Shown one piece after another: positions 17,818 to 27,628 of a stretch of 29,858 nucleotides of DNA (its first letter is position 1; the number at the start of each line of letters is the position of its first letter). Position numbers and translations under genes: made by a program. The notes under the pieces were generated by a model. The model searched no databases and was not told the origin of the DNA. It saw only the letters and a list, made by a program, of their open reading frames with translations. The stretch spans positions 1 to 29,858 of the forward strand of contig CAWCTX010000012.1 of assembly GCA_963798505.1 (NCBI GenBank), given 5' to 3'. The DNA comes from CAVWSM01 sp963798505 (GTDB lineage Bacteria > Actinomycetota > Actinomycetes > Jiangellales > Jiangellaceae).

Positions 17818-19226
17818 GGAACCACGACCTCGACTGTGGTGCCAGCGCCAGGTGCCGACTCGATGCTGAACTGCCCGCCGAGCGACTTGGTGCGCTCGCG
17901 CATGCTCGTCAACCCAGAGCTCTGTGCCGATACGAAGGCGTGAACATCGAAACCATCCCCGTCGTCGCGCACCTGAAGCCGCACCGCATCACCGTTGCGT
18001 AGCCGTAAGGTCACCGTGCGTGCGTGACCATGACGGACCGCATTGCCGACCGCCTCGCGGGCAATGCGCAGCAATGCGTCTCGCCAGTCGGCGCTGAGCC
18101 CCACATTCCGGTCGAGGTCCAGCTGGAGCCGGGCGCCGACACGGTCGGCGACATCTCTGGCGGCGTGCCCGAGGGCAACGTCGAACGGCTCGTCGAAGGG
18201 CCGGTTGAGCGCTGCGATCGTCCCGCGGGATTCCTCCAGGGCACGTTCGACCGAGTCGAGGATCTTGCCGAGAGGCGGGCCCGTGCCTGCTCCATCAACG
18301 AAGAGCTCCGTCTGTGCGCTGACGTAGGCCAACTCCTTGACAACCCCGTCGTCGAGATGACGCGCGACCCGCTTGCGCTCCTCGAGCACGGCGGAACGCA
18401 GGTGTGCGGCTTCGACATTCGAGATCTCGCGGACCGCCCCGATCAGCAGCACCAGCACCGCCGCGAGAAGGAAGAGGTCACCGGCGTAGAGCAACTCGGT
18501 GAACTCCGAAGGAAAGAGTGTGTAGTTCACGAAGGCGACGCCCGCGATCGCCGCGCCGATGCCGAGCCATCTCATGAAGTGGTCGTCAGTGGCTTCAGAG
18601 AGCCGCGCGAAGACCACCGCGGCCAAGCCATAGCACAGGGCAGTTGCTGCCTCCACCGCGACGAGCAGCGGATGCGCGTTCAGCAGTTGCATTTCGTCCG
18701 CGCTCTGGGGAAGGGACTCGAATGCGGATGGCAGTGAGTCTCCGAGAGCGGCTGCTAAGCCGACAATGACGGCCATCGTTGTCGCGCTCGCTAGAAGAGC
18801 TGCGAGCGCCGCGCGATTTCTTCGCCGGATCGGCCGGTCGGGCAGGACGGCCGCGGCCGCGAGCACGATGCCGCCGAGGGCGCCACTCGCAGCGGCGGCC
18901 CACGTCGCAAACCCGCTCCTTGACAACGAGTCGGCAGCCGTCGTCAGGAACGTGGACAACAGGTTGTCGACCGCGAGCACGAAGAGGCTGGCGACAAGTA
19001 GCAGGTCCCGCCGGGAGCCGTACAGTCGAAAGCGCCCGAGCAGCACCGCGCCAACGAAGACAAGGACCATGGCCGCCGCTGTCTCGAGTTGCCCCTCGCG
19101 AAGATCATCGAACTCGATGACCCCGACGTCGGCCACGTGAAGCAGGAGGGTGACGGTGAGGCAGGTCGCCACAGTCAACGCGACGGCTTGGCTGGCCGTG
19201 AGTCCTGCTTCTGGCGGTTCAGTCAC
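17814..19226 (-). CDS. NarL-type sensor kinase paralogue lacking the phosphoacceptor histidine
   Basis: A 470-residue protein with about eight membrane helices in the first 250 residues, a HisKA_3-type dimerisation region and a C-terminal HATPase domain (AREAVGNAVRHGHA, DDGDGFD, SGLTSMRERTKSLGG). It is a close paralogue of the kinase at 19223-20647. The H-box differs: the paralogue has RRIARDLHDGVAQELAY, this copy RKRVARHLDDGVVKELAY, so the phosphoacceptor position is Asp292 and a His sits two residues earlier. Family knowledge says the His of DLHDG is the phosphorylated residue; its absence suggests a pseudokinase or heterodimer partner. The ATP-binding motifs look intact. GTG 19226 overlaps the paralogue stop (GTGA), and its own stop overlaps the regulator start, so the three genes are coupled. 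Confidence 0.92.
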   Translation of the reverse strand: MTEPPEAGLTASQAVALTVATCLTVTLLLHVADVGVIEFDDLREGQLETAAAMVLVFVGAVLLGRFRLYGSRRDLLLVASLFVLAVDNLLSTFLTTAADSLSRSGFATWAAAASGALGGIVLAAAAVLPDRPIRRRNRAALAALLASATTMAVIVGLAAALGDSLPSAFESLPQSADEMQLLNAHPLLVAVEAATALCYGLAAVVFARLSEATDDHFMRWLGIGAAIAGVAFVNYTLFPSEFTELLYAGDLFLLAAVLVLLIGAVREISNVEAAHLRSAVLEERKRVARHLDDGVVKELAYVSAQTELFVDGAGTGPPLGKILDSVERALEESRGTIAALNRPFDEPFDVALGHAARDVADRVGARLQLDLDRNVGLSADWRDALLRIAREAVGNAVRHGHARTVTLRLRNGDAVRLQVRDDGDGFDVHAFVSAQSSGLTSMRERTKSLGGQFSIESAPGAGTTVEVVVP

Positions 19227-20647
19227 GGGATCACGACCTCGACGGTTGTACCAGCGCCAGGTGTCGACTCGATGCTGAACTGGCCGCCGAGCGACTCAGT
19301 GCGCTCCCGCATGCTGGTCAGGCCGAAGCTCTGGGCCGACACGGGGGCACTCACGTCGAAGCCGTCGCCGTCGTCGTGAACCTGCATCCAGACCGCTTCA
19401 CCGTCCCGTAGTTGCATGGTCACCGTGCGTGCGTGACCATGGCGGACCGCGTTGCCGACCGCTTCGCGGGCGATGCGCAGCAGGGCGTCCCGCCAGTCGG
19501 CGCTGAGTCGCACGTTGCGGTCGAAGTCGAGCTGGAGCCGGGCGCCGACACGGTCCGCGACATCGCCTGCGGCGTGGCCGAGCGCGACGTCGAACGGCTC
19601 GTCGAACGGCCGGTTGAGCGCGGCGATCGCCCCGCGCGATTCGTCCAGGGCGCGCTCGACCGAGTCGAGGATCTTTCCCATCGACTGCGGATCGTCGGGC
19701 CTGCGGATCAACCAACGCAGCTGCGACGAGATGTACGCCAGCTCCTGTGCAACGCCGTCGTGCAGGTCGCGGGCGATCCGTCGGCGCTCATCCAGCACCG
19801 CCGTGCGCACCATTGCGGCCTCGAGGGTGGAGATCTCCCGAACCGCTCCGTATAGCAGGGCGGCAACCGCGCCGATCCACAGGACCTCGCCGCCGTAGAA
19901 CAGTCGTGTGAAGCGGGACGGGTACAGCGCGTAGTTGACGAAGGCCACGGCCGCGATGACCGCGCTGATGCTCACCCACTTCATGAACTCGTCATGGTGT
20001 TCATCGGCGAGGCGGGCGAAGACGAAGGCGGCGACGCCGTAGCAGATGGCGGTGATGACGTCGACCATGATCTTCACCGGGTTGCCGCTCAGCAACTCGA
20101 GTGCCGCGAAGTTCTGCGACTCCAGCGCGGTGGGGAGATGGTCCTCAAAGACGGCCGCCAGCAGTATTACGACCACGACGATGGCGACACTGGGGGCGAG
20201 CACCAGCACAGTGGGCCGCGTGTTCGTGACCTTGCGGTCCGGGAGGACCGCGGCCGCAGCGAGCAGGAGCGCACCCAGGGCTCCGTTGATCGCGGTCGCC
20301 CAGATCGTGAACGGGCTGAGCGGAAAGTCGTCAACCACGATGGTTGTCACGGCGAAGAACAGGTTCTTGAGCGCCAGGACGATGAAGGCGGTCAGCATGA
20401 GCTGGCTGCGACGCGAACCATCACGACGAAAACGCCCGAGCAGCACAGCCGCGACAAAGACCAACACCATGGCGTCAGCGGTCTCGAGTCCGACATGGAA
20501 TCGTCGGTTGCCGACGTCGGGGTTGAGGTCAGTGAGGTGGACCAAGAGTGTCGCGATGACGCAGATACAGGCAGCGAGCACGGCGAGATACCGCGCGCTC
20601 AACCTCGCGGTTGGCGCCGGCCTGTTGCCTTTGACACTCGAGGTCAC
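19223..20647 (-). CDS. NarL-type sensor histidine kinase (HisKA_3), canonical copy
   Basis: A 474-residue membrane sensor kinase. The N-terminal half has about eight hydrophobic helices (for example YLAVLAACICVIATLLVHL and FTIWATAINGALGALLLAAA) and no recognisable extracytoplasmic domain, so it probably senses a membrane-related or small hydrophobic signal. The H-box RRIARDLHDGVAQELAY carries His296. The HATPase domain has AREAVGNAVRHGHA, DDGDGFD and GLTSMRERTESLGG. GTG 20647 has GGGAGGAG just upstream. Its stop overlaps the start of the paralogue by GTGA, and the response regulator at 20735-21421 lies 87 bp upstream on the same strand. It is the obvious phosphodonor for that regulator and perhaps for the one at 17146. 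Confidence 0.94.
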   Translation of the reverse strand: MTSSVKGNRPAPTARLSARYLAVLAACICVIATLLVHLTDLNPDVGNRRFHVGLETADAMVLVFVAAVLLGRFRRDGSRRSQLMLTAFIVLALKNLFFAVTTIVVDDFPLSPFTIWATAINGALGALLLAAAAVLPDRKVTNTRPTVLVLAPSVAIVVVVILLAAVFEDHLPTALESQNFAALELLSGNPVKIMVDVITAICYGVAAFVFARLADEHHDEFMKWVSISAVIAAVAFVNYALYPSRFTRLFYGGEVLWIGAVAALLYGAVREISTLEAAMVRTAVLDERRRIARDLHDGVAQELAYISSQLRWLIRRPDDPQSMGKILDSVERALDESRGAIAALNRPFDEPFDVALGHAAGDVADRVGARLQLDFDRNVRLSADWRDALLRIAREAVGNAVRHGHARTVTMQLRDGEAVWMQVHDDGDGFDVSAPVSAQSFGLTSMRERTESLGGQFSIESTPGAGTTVEVVIP

Positions 20648-20734
20648 GTCTCCTCCCGACCGGTTGAGACGCCTCGACGGCGAAAGTATCCGCGACTCTG
20701 CCGCCCCGCAAGCATGGGCCCTGACCTCGCCCGC

Positions 20735-21421
20735 CTACACGATCTTGCCGCGTACGGCTCGCACCGCGGCCTGCACTCGGTTCTGGACCTGCAGCTTGAT
20801 CAGGATGTTGGAGATGTGATGACGAACAGTGCTCGGGCTCATCATGAGCCTCTCGGCGATCTCGCTGTTCGCCCATCCTTCCGCGAGCAGCGCGAGGACC
20901 TCTCGCTCGCGGCTGGTGAGGTGGGCGCTGACCACAGGCGGGGCGCCCTCGGCATCTTGGACTCGCCGGAGCAGCAGGGTCGCGATACGCGGTGAGATGT
21001 AGGAGTGCCCGGCCGCGACGGCCTCGATGGCAGCGACCACGTCCTCGACGGGCGCCTCCTTGAGCACGTAGCCAGTCGCGCCGGCCACGATCGCCTCTGT
21101 CACATCGGCTTCCATCGCCGACACGGTGAGGACGAGCACCTTGGTGGCAGGCGCGAGCTCTGCGAGCTTCCGGGTAGCGTCCAGGCCGGAGATTCCCGGC
21201 ATGTTGAGATCCATCACGACGACATCCGGCCCGAACTCCTCCACGGCGCGGATGGCCGCCTCACCGTTGGGTACGTCGGCGACCACCTCGATGCCGCTCT
21301 TACGCAACAAGCCGGTGAGACCGTCCCGGTAGAACGGATGATCGTCGGCGAGGACAACGCGCAACGGCTCGGATCCGCGCTGGCGCGGGAACTGGCCCGT
21401 GCGTTGCGAAAGGTCCGACAT
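20735..21421 (-). CDS. NarL/LuxR-family response regulator (first of cassette)
   Basis: A 228-residue response regulator. Receiver landmarks are LADDHPFYRDG, phosphoacceptor Asp71 in VVMDLNMPG, the Thr in VLTVSAME and the Lys in YVLKEAP. The LuxR helix-turn-helix is canonical: LTSREREVLALLAEGWANSE, IAERLMMSPSTVRHHISNIL and IKLQVQNR. The frame is open far upstream, but the upstream translation has no family resemblance; ATG 21421 is chosen because it leaves a normal short leader before LRVVLADDH. ATG 21487 is an alternative. The gene heads the cassette RR-HK-HK-RR. Confidence 0.93.
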   Translation of the reverse strand: MSDLSQRTGQFPRQRGSEPLRVVLADDHPFYRDGLTGLLRKSGIEVVADVPNGEAAIRAVEEFGPDVVVMDLNMPGISGLDATRKLAELAPATKVLVLTVSAMEADVTEAIVAGATGYVLKEAPVEDVVAAIEAVAAGHSYISPRIATLLLRRVQDAEGAPPVVSAHLTSREREVLALLAEGWANSEIAERLMMSPSTVRHHISNILIKLQVQNRVQAAVRAVRGKIV

Positions 21422-21490
21422 TTCCGGCCAAGTCCCCCAGGATCGAGCCCGCAGGCAGGCACCCGCATGCCGCCTGGCCGGTTTCATTGT

Positions 21491-21517
21491 GGCCCCTCGG
21501 CATCGCCGCGTGGGGCC
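21491..21517. promoter_or_regulatory. Strong interrupted hairpin upstream of the first response regulator
   Basis: GGCCCC (21491-21496) pairs with GGGGCC (21512-21517), and inside it CGGC (21498-21501) pairs with GCCG (21505-21508). It sits 70 bp upstream of ATG 21421 and downstream of the reductase stop at 21592. It may terminate the reductase transcript or form part of the regulator leader. No T-run follows on the minus strand. Confidence 0.35.
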
Positions 21518-21591
21518 GGAAGGAAAAACTAGGGACGGTGACGGCGGCTGGCAGCGTCCCCCGGCCCGGGACAAAGGGGCTCGCGCACATG

Positions 21592-22677
21592 TCACAGGTG
21601 CGGAAGGATCCGCTTGTCCTGCATCCGTGACAACCAATAGAGGATCGAGTCTTCGGTGTCGAAGCACCCTGTGAAGCCGGCCTGACGGAGCTTGATCGGG
21701 CTCATCACGATGCGGTCCGGGGGATACTCCTGTCCGTAGGCGAACGCGTGGTCCGCAAACTGCCATGCGCCGCCAATAAGATCGGCCATCGCGAGTGGCT
21801 GCAGGCGGTGCAGCTCCACGATCTCGTCCCAGACCCTCGCATGTTTCGGCATCTCGTCGGCAAGTCGCATGGGGACCGCGTCGGCCATCGGCATGTCGAA
21901 GTGCCCCGACAGTGCGGGCCAGAGGTCCTGCCAGACGAGCACGTCGCCGTTGACGACATTGAACGTCTCGCCGGCCGCCTCCGTGGTCGTCGCGACGAAC
22001 TCGACCGCGTCGGCAATCAGCCGGCTGTCGGTGCACGAGGTGACGTACCGGCCGCCCCCTGGATAGCGCAGCGGCTCCCCCAGGTGCTTCATGACGGAGG
22101 CGTACACGCCCAGTGCGGCGACGATGCTCATCGGGCTGCCGACCGACTCACCGAGGATCATCGAGGGCCGGAGGATCGAGAGGGTCCAGTCAGCGTTGCT
22201 CTGACGCTCGCGCAGCAGGTCCTCCTGCGGCCAGTAGAAGATCTCAAGGTCGCCTCGGGGCCAGCGTTCCTTGGCCGGGAACGGGACCGGGTGCCAGATG
22301 CGATCCGTACGCCTTGCCGCCCTGCAGGATCGTGACATGCCGCAAGCCTGAGGAGGAACCTCCAGTGCGTCCAGGAGGTTGCGTGAGCATCTGGAGGTTC
22401 ACGTCCATCTGAGACCGCTGGCGCCAGCCCTGCACGAGGTCGTCCTCCTCGTGGAGCGCCATGAAAGCCAGGTGCGTGATGTCGGGGATTTGGCCGAGCA
22501 CCTCTTTGCACTGCGTCGCGGTCGGTCAGGTCGACCGGAGCGTGCCGAGCGCCGGGCGGCAGAACGGGCCGGCGCCTGGACAAGAGCCACGGCTTCCCAA
22601 CCAGGCAGCGACGCGAAGTGCTGCACGGTTGCGGTGCCGGCGATACCAGTGGCGCCCGCGACGAGAATCCGCTTCAT
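21592..22677 (-). CDS. PRISE-like NAD(P)-dependent SDR reductase, about three frameshifts
   Basis: Extended short-chain dehydrogenase/reductase resembling the progesterone 5-beta-reductase/iridoid synthase-like (PRISE) family, which reduces activated C=C bonds of enones. Near the N terminus KRILVAGATGIAGTATVQHF is the nucleotide-binding motif. Next, in shifted frames, come VLGQIPDITHLAFMALHEED, then HVTILQGGKAYGSH with the catalytic Lys and Tyr of the family's G-x-K-x-Y motif, then FYWPQEDLL and SILRPSMILG. The second half (to TGA 21592-21594) is one clean frame. Breaks lie near 22570, 22520 and 22330. ATG 22677 begins at KRILVAG; ATG 22692 is an alternative. A 12-bp palindrome lies just upstream, and the gene stands alone between the importer operon and the sensory cassette. 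The substrate is unknown. Confidence 0.75.
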
Positions 22678-22698
22678 GCGCGCACCACTCATTGCGCG

Positions 22699-22710
22699 GT
22701 CCGATCGGAC
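22699..22710. promoter_or_regulatory. 12-bp perfect palindrome before the reductase
   Basis: GTCCGATCGGAC is a perfect palindrome 7-22 bases upstream of the two possible reductase starts. Position and symmetry suit a dimeric repressor operator. No regulator gene of that type is in the window. Confidence 0.35.
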
Positions 22711-22712
22711 AG

Positions 22713-22782
22713 CACGGACTGCGGAACGGTCACCGGCGAGGACGAAGGCATTCGAGGATTCCTCGTCGTAGAGCAGTCCGTG
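22713..22782 (-). terminator. Nested inverted repeats after the importer operon
   Basis: CACGGACTGC (22713-22722) pairs with GCAGTCCGTG (22773-22782). Within the 50-base loop CGAGGA-T-TCCTCG (22753-22765) forms another stem. The structure lies 27 bases beyond the ATPase stop at 22809 and probably ends the importer transcript. There is no T-run, which is common in GC-rich actinobacteria. Confidence 0.45.
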
Positions 22783-22808
22783 TGCCGGCATCGAACTCGA
22801 CGCGGACG

Positions 22809-23883
<1,075 letters not shown>

Positions 23884-23945
23884 CTGTTCCTCCTGGCTGT
23901 GGTCGGAGGCGCGTCGGCGCGGCTCCGGATGCGAATGTCGTGGTG

Positions 23946-25706
23946 CTACTGGTGGGTGCGACTCCGAACCGGTCGCTGACGTATCTGCAGGACCCAGCCG
24001 AGGCCGGTCAGCACGAGCGCGACGATGCACGCTCAGCGCCGCCGCCTTGGTGACCTGGCCGATCTCCCAGAGGTTCCAGATCGTCACCGAGACCATGCGG
24101 TTGTCCGCCGCTCTGCAGCAGCAGCGCCACCGGCAGCTCGCGCGCGGTCATCAGGAAGGCGTAGACCCAGCCGGTGAAGAGCGCGGGCAGCAGCAGGGGC
24201 ACGAGCACCCGCTGGAGCATGACCCGATACGTCGCACCGGCGACGAGGGCGCTCTCCTCGAGCTCCCCGCTGATGCCGAGGATCCCGGCATGGTTGAACC
24301 GCATGGTGTAGGGGATCGAGCGGACCAGGTAGGCGACGACCAGGATGGCGACGGTGCCGTAGATGGGAAGCGGCGACCCGACGTACGCCCAGAGCACGCC
24401 GACGCCGAGGACGATGCCGGGGACCGCGAGCGGGACCACCGAGACGAAGTCCAGCGTGGCACGCCCCGGCACCCGGGACCGCACGATCACCCAGCAGGCG
24501 GCCGCGGTGAGCAGCACCACGACCGTCGCGACGACGATCGCGACGACGCGCGGTGGTGACCATCGTCGGGACGACCTGCGAGCCCGGGGCGAACAGGTCG
24601 CGGTAGTTGTCCAGCGAGGCCGAGCCGAGGGCGTCGGGCGAAGGCGAGCGGTAGAAGGGGAACAGGGAGCCCCAGAACAGCACCAGGATCGGCGCGATCA
24701 CCAGGACCGGGAGCGTCAGCATGAACACACCCGCGAGCCAGCGGTAGCGGCCGAGGTCGGCGCGCCTGCTCTTCATGCCCTTGCCGGTGATGGTGGCGTA
24801 CTTGCCCTGCCCCTTGGTCGCCCGGTAGTAGCCGTAGAGCAGCGGAAGCACCAGCAGCATCAGCAGGATCGAGTACGCCGACACCTGGCCGTAGTCCGGG
24901 ACCACCGTGGCCTTGAGCCGCGTGAAGATCTCCGTCGTCAGCACGTTGACGCCGCCCGGCAGGCCGAGCATCGCGGGCACCTCGAACGCCTCGAGGTTGC
25001 GCACCACGGTGATCAGCAGGACCGCGAGCCCGGAGGGCACCGCGAGCCGCAGGGTGATCGCGGGAGAAGACCTGGGGCCCCGACGCCCCGGCCGCGCGCC
25101 CGGCCTCCTCGAGCGTCGCGTCCATGGCGCGGAACGGGACGACCATGAGCAGGAAGACGACCGGCGTCCAGAGCACCGACTCGACGAAGATCATGCCGGC
25201 CATGCTCTGTACGTCGAAAGGCTGGGACAGGATGCCGAGCTCGTCGACGAGCAGCTGGTTGATCGCGCCGTTGCGCGGTCCCAGCAGGAAGATCCAGCCG
25301 AGCACCTGGATGACGGTCGGAAAGGCGAAGGACGTGAACGCGGAGACGTAGACCAGCCGCCGGAAGGGAGCGTTGGTGCGCTCGGCGAACCAGGCCAGCA
25401 GCGAGCCGAACGTGAACGACAGCACGGTCGACGTCACCGCGAAGACCAACGTGTTCCAGAGCAGGTCGGCCTGAGCAGTCGCGGGAGGATGTCGGCGAAG
25501 TTGTCGAACGTGAGGGCGCCGGTGTCGGAGTCGGTGAGAGCGATCTTGCCCAGCGAGAAGATCGGCGGCACGACGAGGCCGACGAAGACGACGAGCAGGC
25601 AGCCGAAGAGCGCCAGCGAGAACGGCTCGACGGTACGGCGAACGGCGTATCTCCGGCTGCCCGGGCGGCGGAGCGGCCGACAGTCGAGCTCGGTGCGCTC
25701 GTCCAT
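23946..25706 (-). CDS. ABC importer permease with two fused membrane domains, about four frameshifts
   Basis: About 586 codons from ATG 25706 to TAG 23946-23948. Two MetI-type (BPD_transp_1) domains are present. The first includes NTLVFAVTSTVLSFTFGSLL, FAFPTVIQVLGWIFLLG and the EAA-loop-like EEAGRAAGASG. The second includes GIVLGVGVLWAYVG and EESALVAGATYRVMLQRVLV. A long linker near ATKGQGKYATITGKG joins them. This FbpB/ThiP-like arrangement of one polypeptide forming both halves of the channel fits importers for ferric iron, thiamine, phosphonates or similar. Breaks lie near 25470, 25065, 24555, 24110 and 24030; the end is reconstructed as IVALVLTGLGWVLQI. The gene begins 18 bases after the HD-protein stop and is followed by the ATPase after 62 bases. 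Confidence 0.8.
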
Positions 25707-25724
25707 GACCTGAGCAGAGCAGTG

Positions 25725-26392
25725 CTAGTAGGCATCGATGACCTCGCGTTCCGCGCAGCAGCGGGTGGTCCCGCTTGAGGATCACCGATCGGGCGTGGAT
25801 CGGGACCGCACCTGCCTGGACGGCAGCCAGGTCGGCCGCTGCCAGGTCGGCGTAGTGCACGACGGTGCCCTCGACGGTCGGCGGCAGGTGTCCGGCGTAG
25901 TTGAAGGGGGCGTGGTCCCGCACCAGGCTCGCCACGCGTCTCCGGTACGCCGCATCCAGCGCCAGCTCGGCGCCGGCAGGGCCGTGGTCGTCGATCGTGT
26001 AGCCGTCGACGTACTCGATCGCTCCCGAGGGCTGCAGCCGCTGGATGAACGCCTTGTCGACGTCGTGGAGGATGGCCCCGGCCAGCGCGGTGTCGCGGTC
26101 GGGCGACAGGCCGAAAGTGTCCTCTGCGAGATCGAGCAGGTGGGCGGCGAGCGCGTTCACCTCGTTGACGTGGTCCAGCAGGCTCCGTCCCGGGAAGGCG
26201 GCGCTCTGCGGCACGTCGCGGATCGAGCGGTACCCGCCCGCGGTCGAGTGCCGCCAGCCAGGTTCGCGTGACGGCTCGTTGCAGCGAGGCGTCGGCGATC
26301 GCGTCGATCGCCGGCACCTCCCCCCTCAGCTGTGCAGCAGCCATGGTTCCCACTCCGACCTGGGCTCCTACCTGGTCCATGGTCCTCGTCAT
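25725..26392 (-). CDS. HD-domain metal-dependent phosphohydrolase-like protein in the importer operon, two frameshifts
   Basis: About 220 codons. HD-superfamily residues are visible: His in SLLDHVNEVN, the His-Asp pair in AGAILHDVDKAF, His in YTIDDHGPAGAELAL, His in VRDHAPFNYAG and Asp in VVHYADLAAADL. These are the expected metal ligands of an HD phosphohydrolase. ATG 26392 overlaps the binding-protein stop as ATGA. The first frame carries AIDAIADASLQRAVTRTWLA; a surplus G in cgcgggcggg (near 26245) shifts it to YRSIRDVPQSAAFPGRS. A second break near 25750 would give an end REVIDAY at TAG 25725. It is not the phosphonate-operon HD family (TIGR03276) as I remember it. Its substrate could be a phosphorylated form of the imported compound or a nucleotide signal. 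HD proteins are unusual inside importer operons. Confidence 0.7.
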
Positions 26393-27501
26393 CGGAAGAG
26401 GGTGGCAACCCGGTCGGCGAGCTCGTCCGCGCGGTCGAGGAACTCGACGCCGCTGTCGAGGAAGATCAGCTCCGTGTCCTTGTCCTCCGGCCGCATCAGG
26501 TCCGGCGCGAGGGAGTCGAAGCCGTTCTCGAGGTAGATCTGCTGGCCCTCCGCCGAGGTCATGAAGTCGATGAGGAGCAGCGCGGCGTGCGGGGTCGGCG
26601 ACTCCTTGGGCAGCGCGATGGCCGTGCTGATCGAGTCGACCGGCTCGATGGTGATGAACTCCACGGGCGCGCCCTCGGCGATCGGGCCGGCGACGTGCGC
26701 TCGCGTGATCGTCGGGGAGAGCTCCACCTCACCGCTGATCAGCATGTCGGCCAGCGCCCTGGTGGTGATCTCGACGAGCTGAGGGTCCTGCGCGGCGAAC
26801 TTCTCGACGTAGTCGTCGCCCTCCGCGTCCTCGAAGTAGGCCACCAGCCTCGTCGCGGCCTCGCCGCCGGCGACGGTGATCCGGCCCTTCCACTTCGGGT
26901 CCAGCAGCTCCTCGTAGGACCGCGGCGCCTCCGGACGGGGGATCCGGTCGGTGTTGATCGCCAGGCCGCGCTGGTTGCTCCGTGTCGTCACGTAGTAGCC
27001 ATCGGGGTCTGTGGCGCTGTCGATCTGGAGCTCCGAGTTGGGCGTGGCGAAGGTCGTGAGCATGCCGCCCTCGCGCAGGGCGTTCACCCCGGAGACGAAG
27101 GTCTCGACGACGCCGATCTCGCTGCGACCGGACTGGAACTCGGCCACCGCCCGCGTGGTGACGTCGGCGGGGCTGTTGACGCAGCACGGGACCGAGACGT
27201 CGATGAAGGGGTACTTCTTCTCGAAGGCGGCGACCATCTCGCTGATCGCCGGGTCGCCGGTCGAGGAGAAGACAGTCAGCTCGCCTTCCTTCCGCGCGCC
27301 CTCCTCGAGCACCTCCTGCCGGTCGCTGCCGGTGTAGTGCGCGATCCCCGCCTCCGTGTCATCGGTCTCGGCCGTCCGTGGTTGACCAGGACTGCCGCAG
27401 GCGCCCAGGAGTGCGGCGAGAGCCAGCGGCACTAGTGCCTGCCGGCCGTGCAAATGAATTCCGCCAACCCTCGCTGCCGCCTTGCGCTCACGTGTGGACA
27501 T
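26389..27501 (-). CDS. ABC importer substrate-binding lipoprotein
   Basis: A 370-residue extracytoplasmic binding protein of the FbpA/PhnS-like iron-or-organophosphorus group. The N terminus is basic, then LVPLALAALLGACGS carries the lipobox LGAC, with lipidation expected on that Cys. The mature part opens GELTVFSSTGDPAISEMV and includes NQRGLAINTDRIP, YEELLDPKWKGRITVAGGEA, and SAEGQQIYLENGFDSLAP near the end, all typical of the fold. The tandem Tyr that bind Fe(III) in FbpA proteins are not evident at the usual place, so an organic anion is at least as likely. ATG 27501 has GGGAGG 7 bases upstream. The first gene of the operon, overlapping the HD gene by ATGA; intact frame. Confidence 0.9.
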   Translation of the reverse strand: MSTRERKAAARVGGIHLHGRQALVPLALAALLGACGSPGQPRTAETDDTEAGIAHYTGSDRQEVLEEGARKEGELTVFSSTGDPAISEMVAAFEKKYPFIDVSVPCCVNSPADVTTRAVAEFQSGRSEIGVVETFVSGVNALREGGMLTTFATPNSELQIDSATDPDGYYVTTRSNQRGLAINTDRIPRPEAPRSYEELLDPKWKGRITVAGGEAATRLVAYFEDAEGDDYVEKFAAQDPQLVEITTRALADMLISGEVELSPTITRAHVAGPIAEGAPVEFITIEPVDSISTAIALPKESPTPHAALLLIDFMTSAEGQQIYLENGFDSLAPDLMRPEDKDTELIFLDSGVEFLDRADELADRVATLFR

Positions 27502-27531
27502 CGATCTGCCTCCCACTCAATTGCTGGCAGT

Positions 27532-27556
27532 GTCCCACTTGCCGGGACGCAGTCCC
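27532..27556. promoter_or_regulatory. Inverted GTCCC/GGGAC elements between divergent operons
   Basis: GTCCC (27532-27536), GGGAC (27544-27548) and GTCCC (27552-27556) alternate in orientation within the 127-bp gap separating the importer operon (start 27501) and the catabolic operon (start 27629). This is a plausible operator for a shared regulator. The rest of the gap shows no clear promoter boxes. Confidence 0.35.
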
Positions 27557-27628
27557 ATGATTATGCTTCAGGCACGGGTGTCAAGGGTCAGGCTCAGGAA
27601 AGCCATCAACCCGAGAGGAGACCGGATT

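Noticed and set aside
20735..22036. A 433-residue form of the first response regulator starting at 22036
   Set aside because: The added 200 residues run antisense-like through the reductase gene and match nothing; a normal-length regulator starts at 21421.
24487..26214. A fused HD-domain/permease protein in one open frame
   Set aside because: The middle of that frame (about 25470-25750) is Arg-rich nonsense, while the adjacent frame holds a proper permease N terminus with its own ATG at 25706. The fusion is a frameshift artefact.
26389..27501. Assignment of the importer as a ferric iron or 2-aminoethylphosphonate system
   Set aside because: The tandem Tyr of ferric-binding proteins were not seen and no phosphonate-cleaving enzyme is present, so the substrate is left open.
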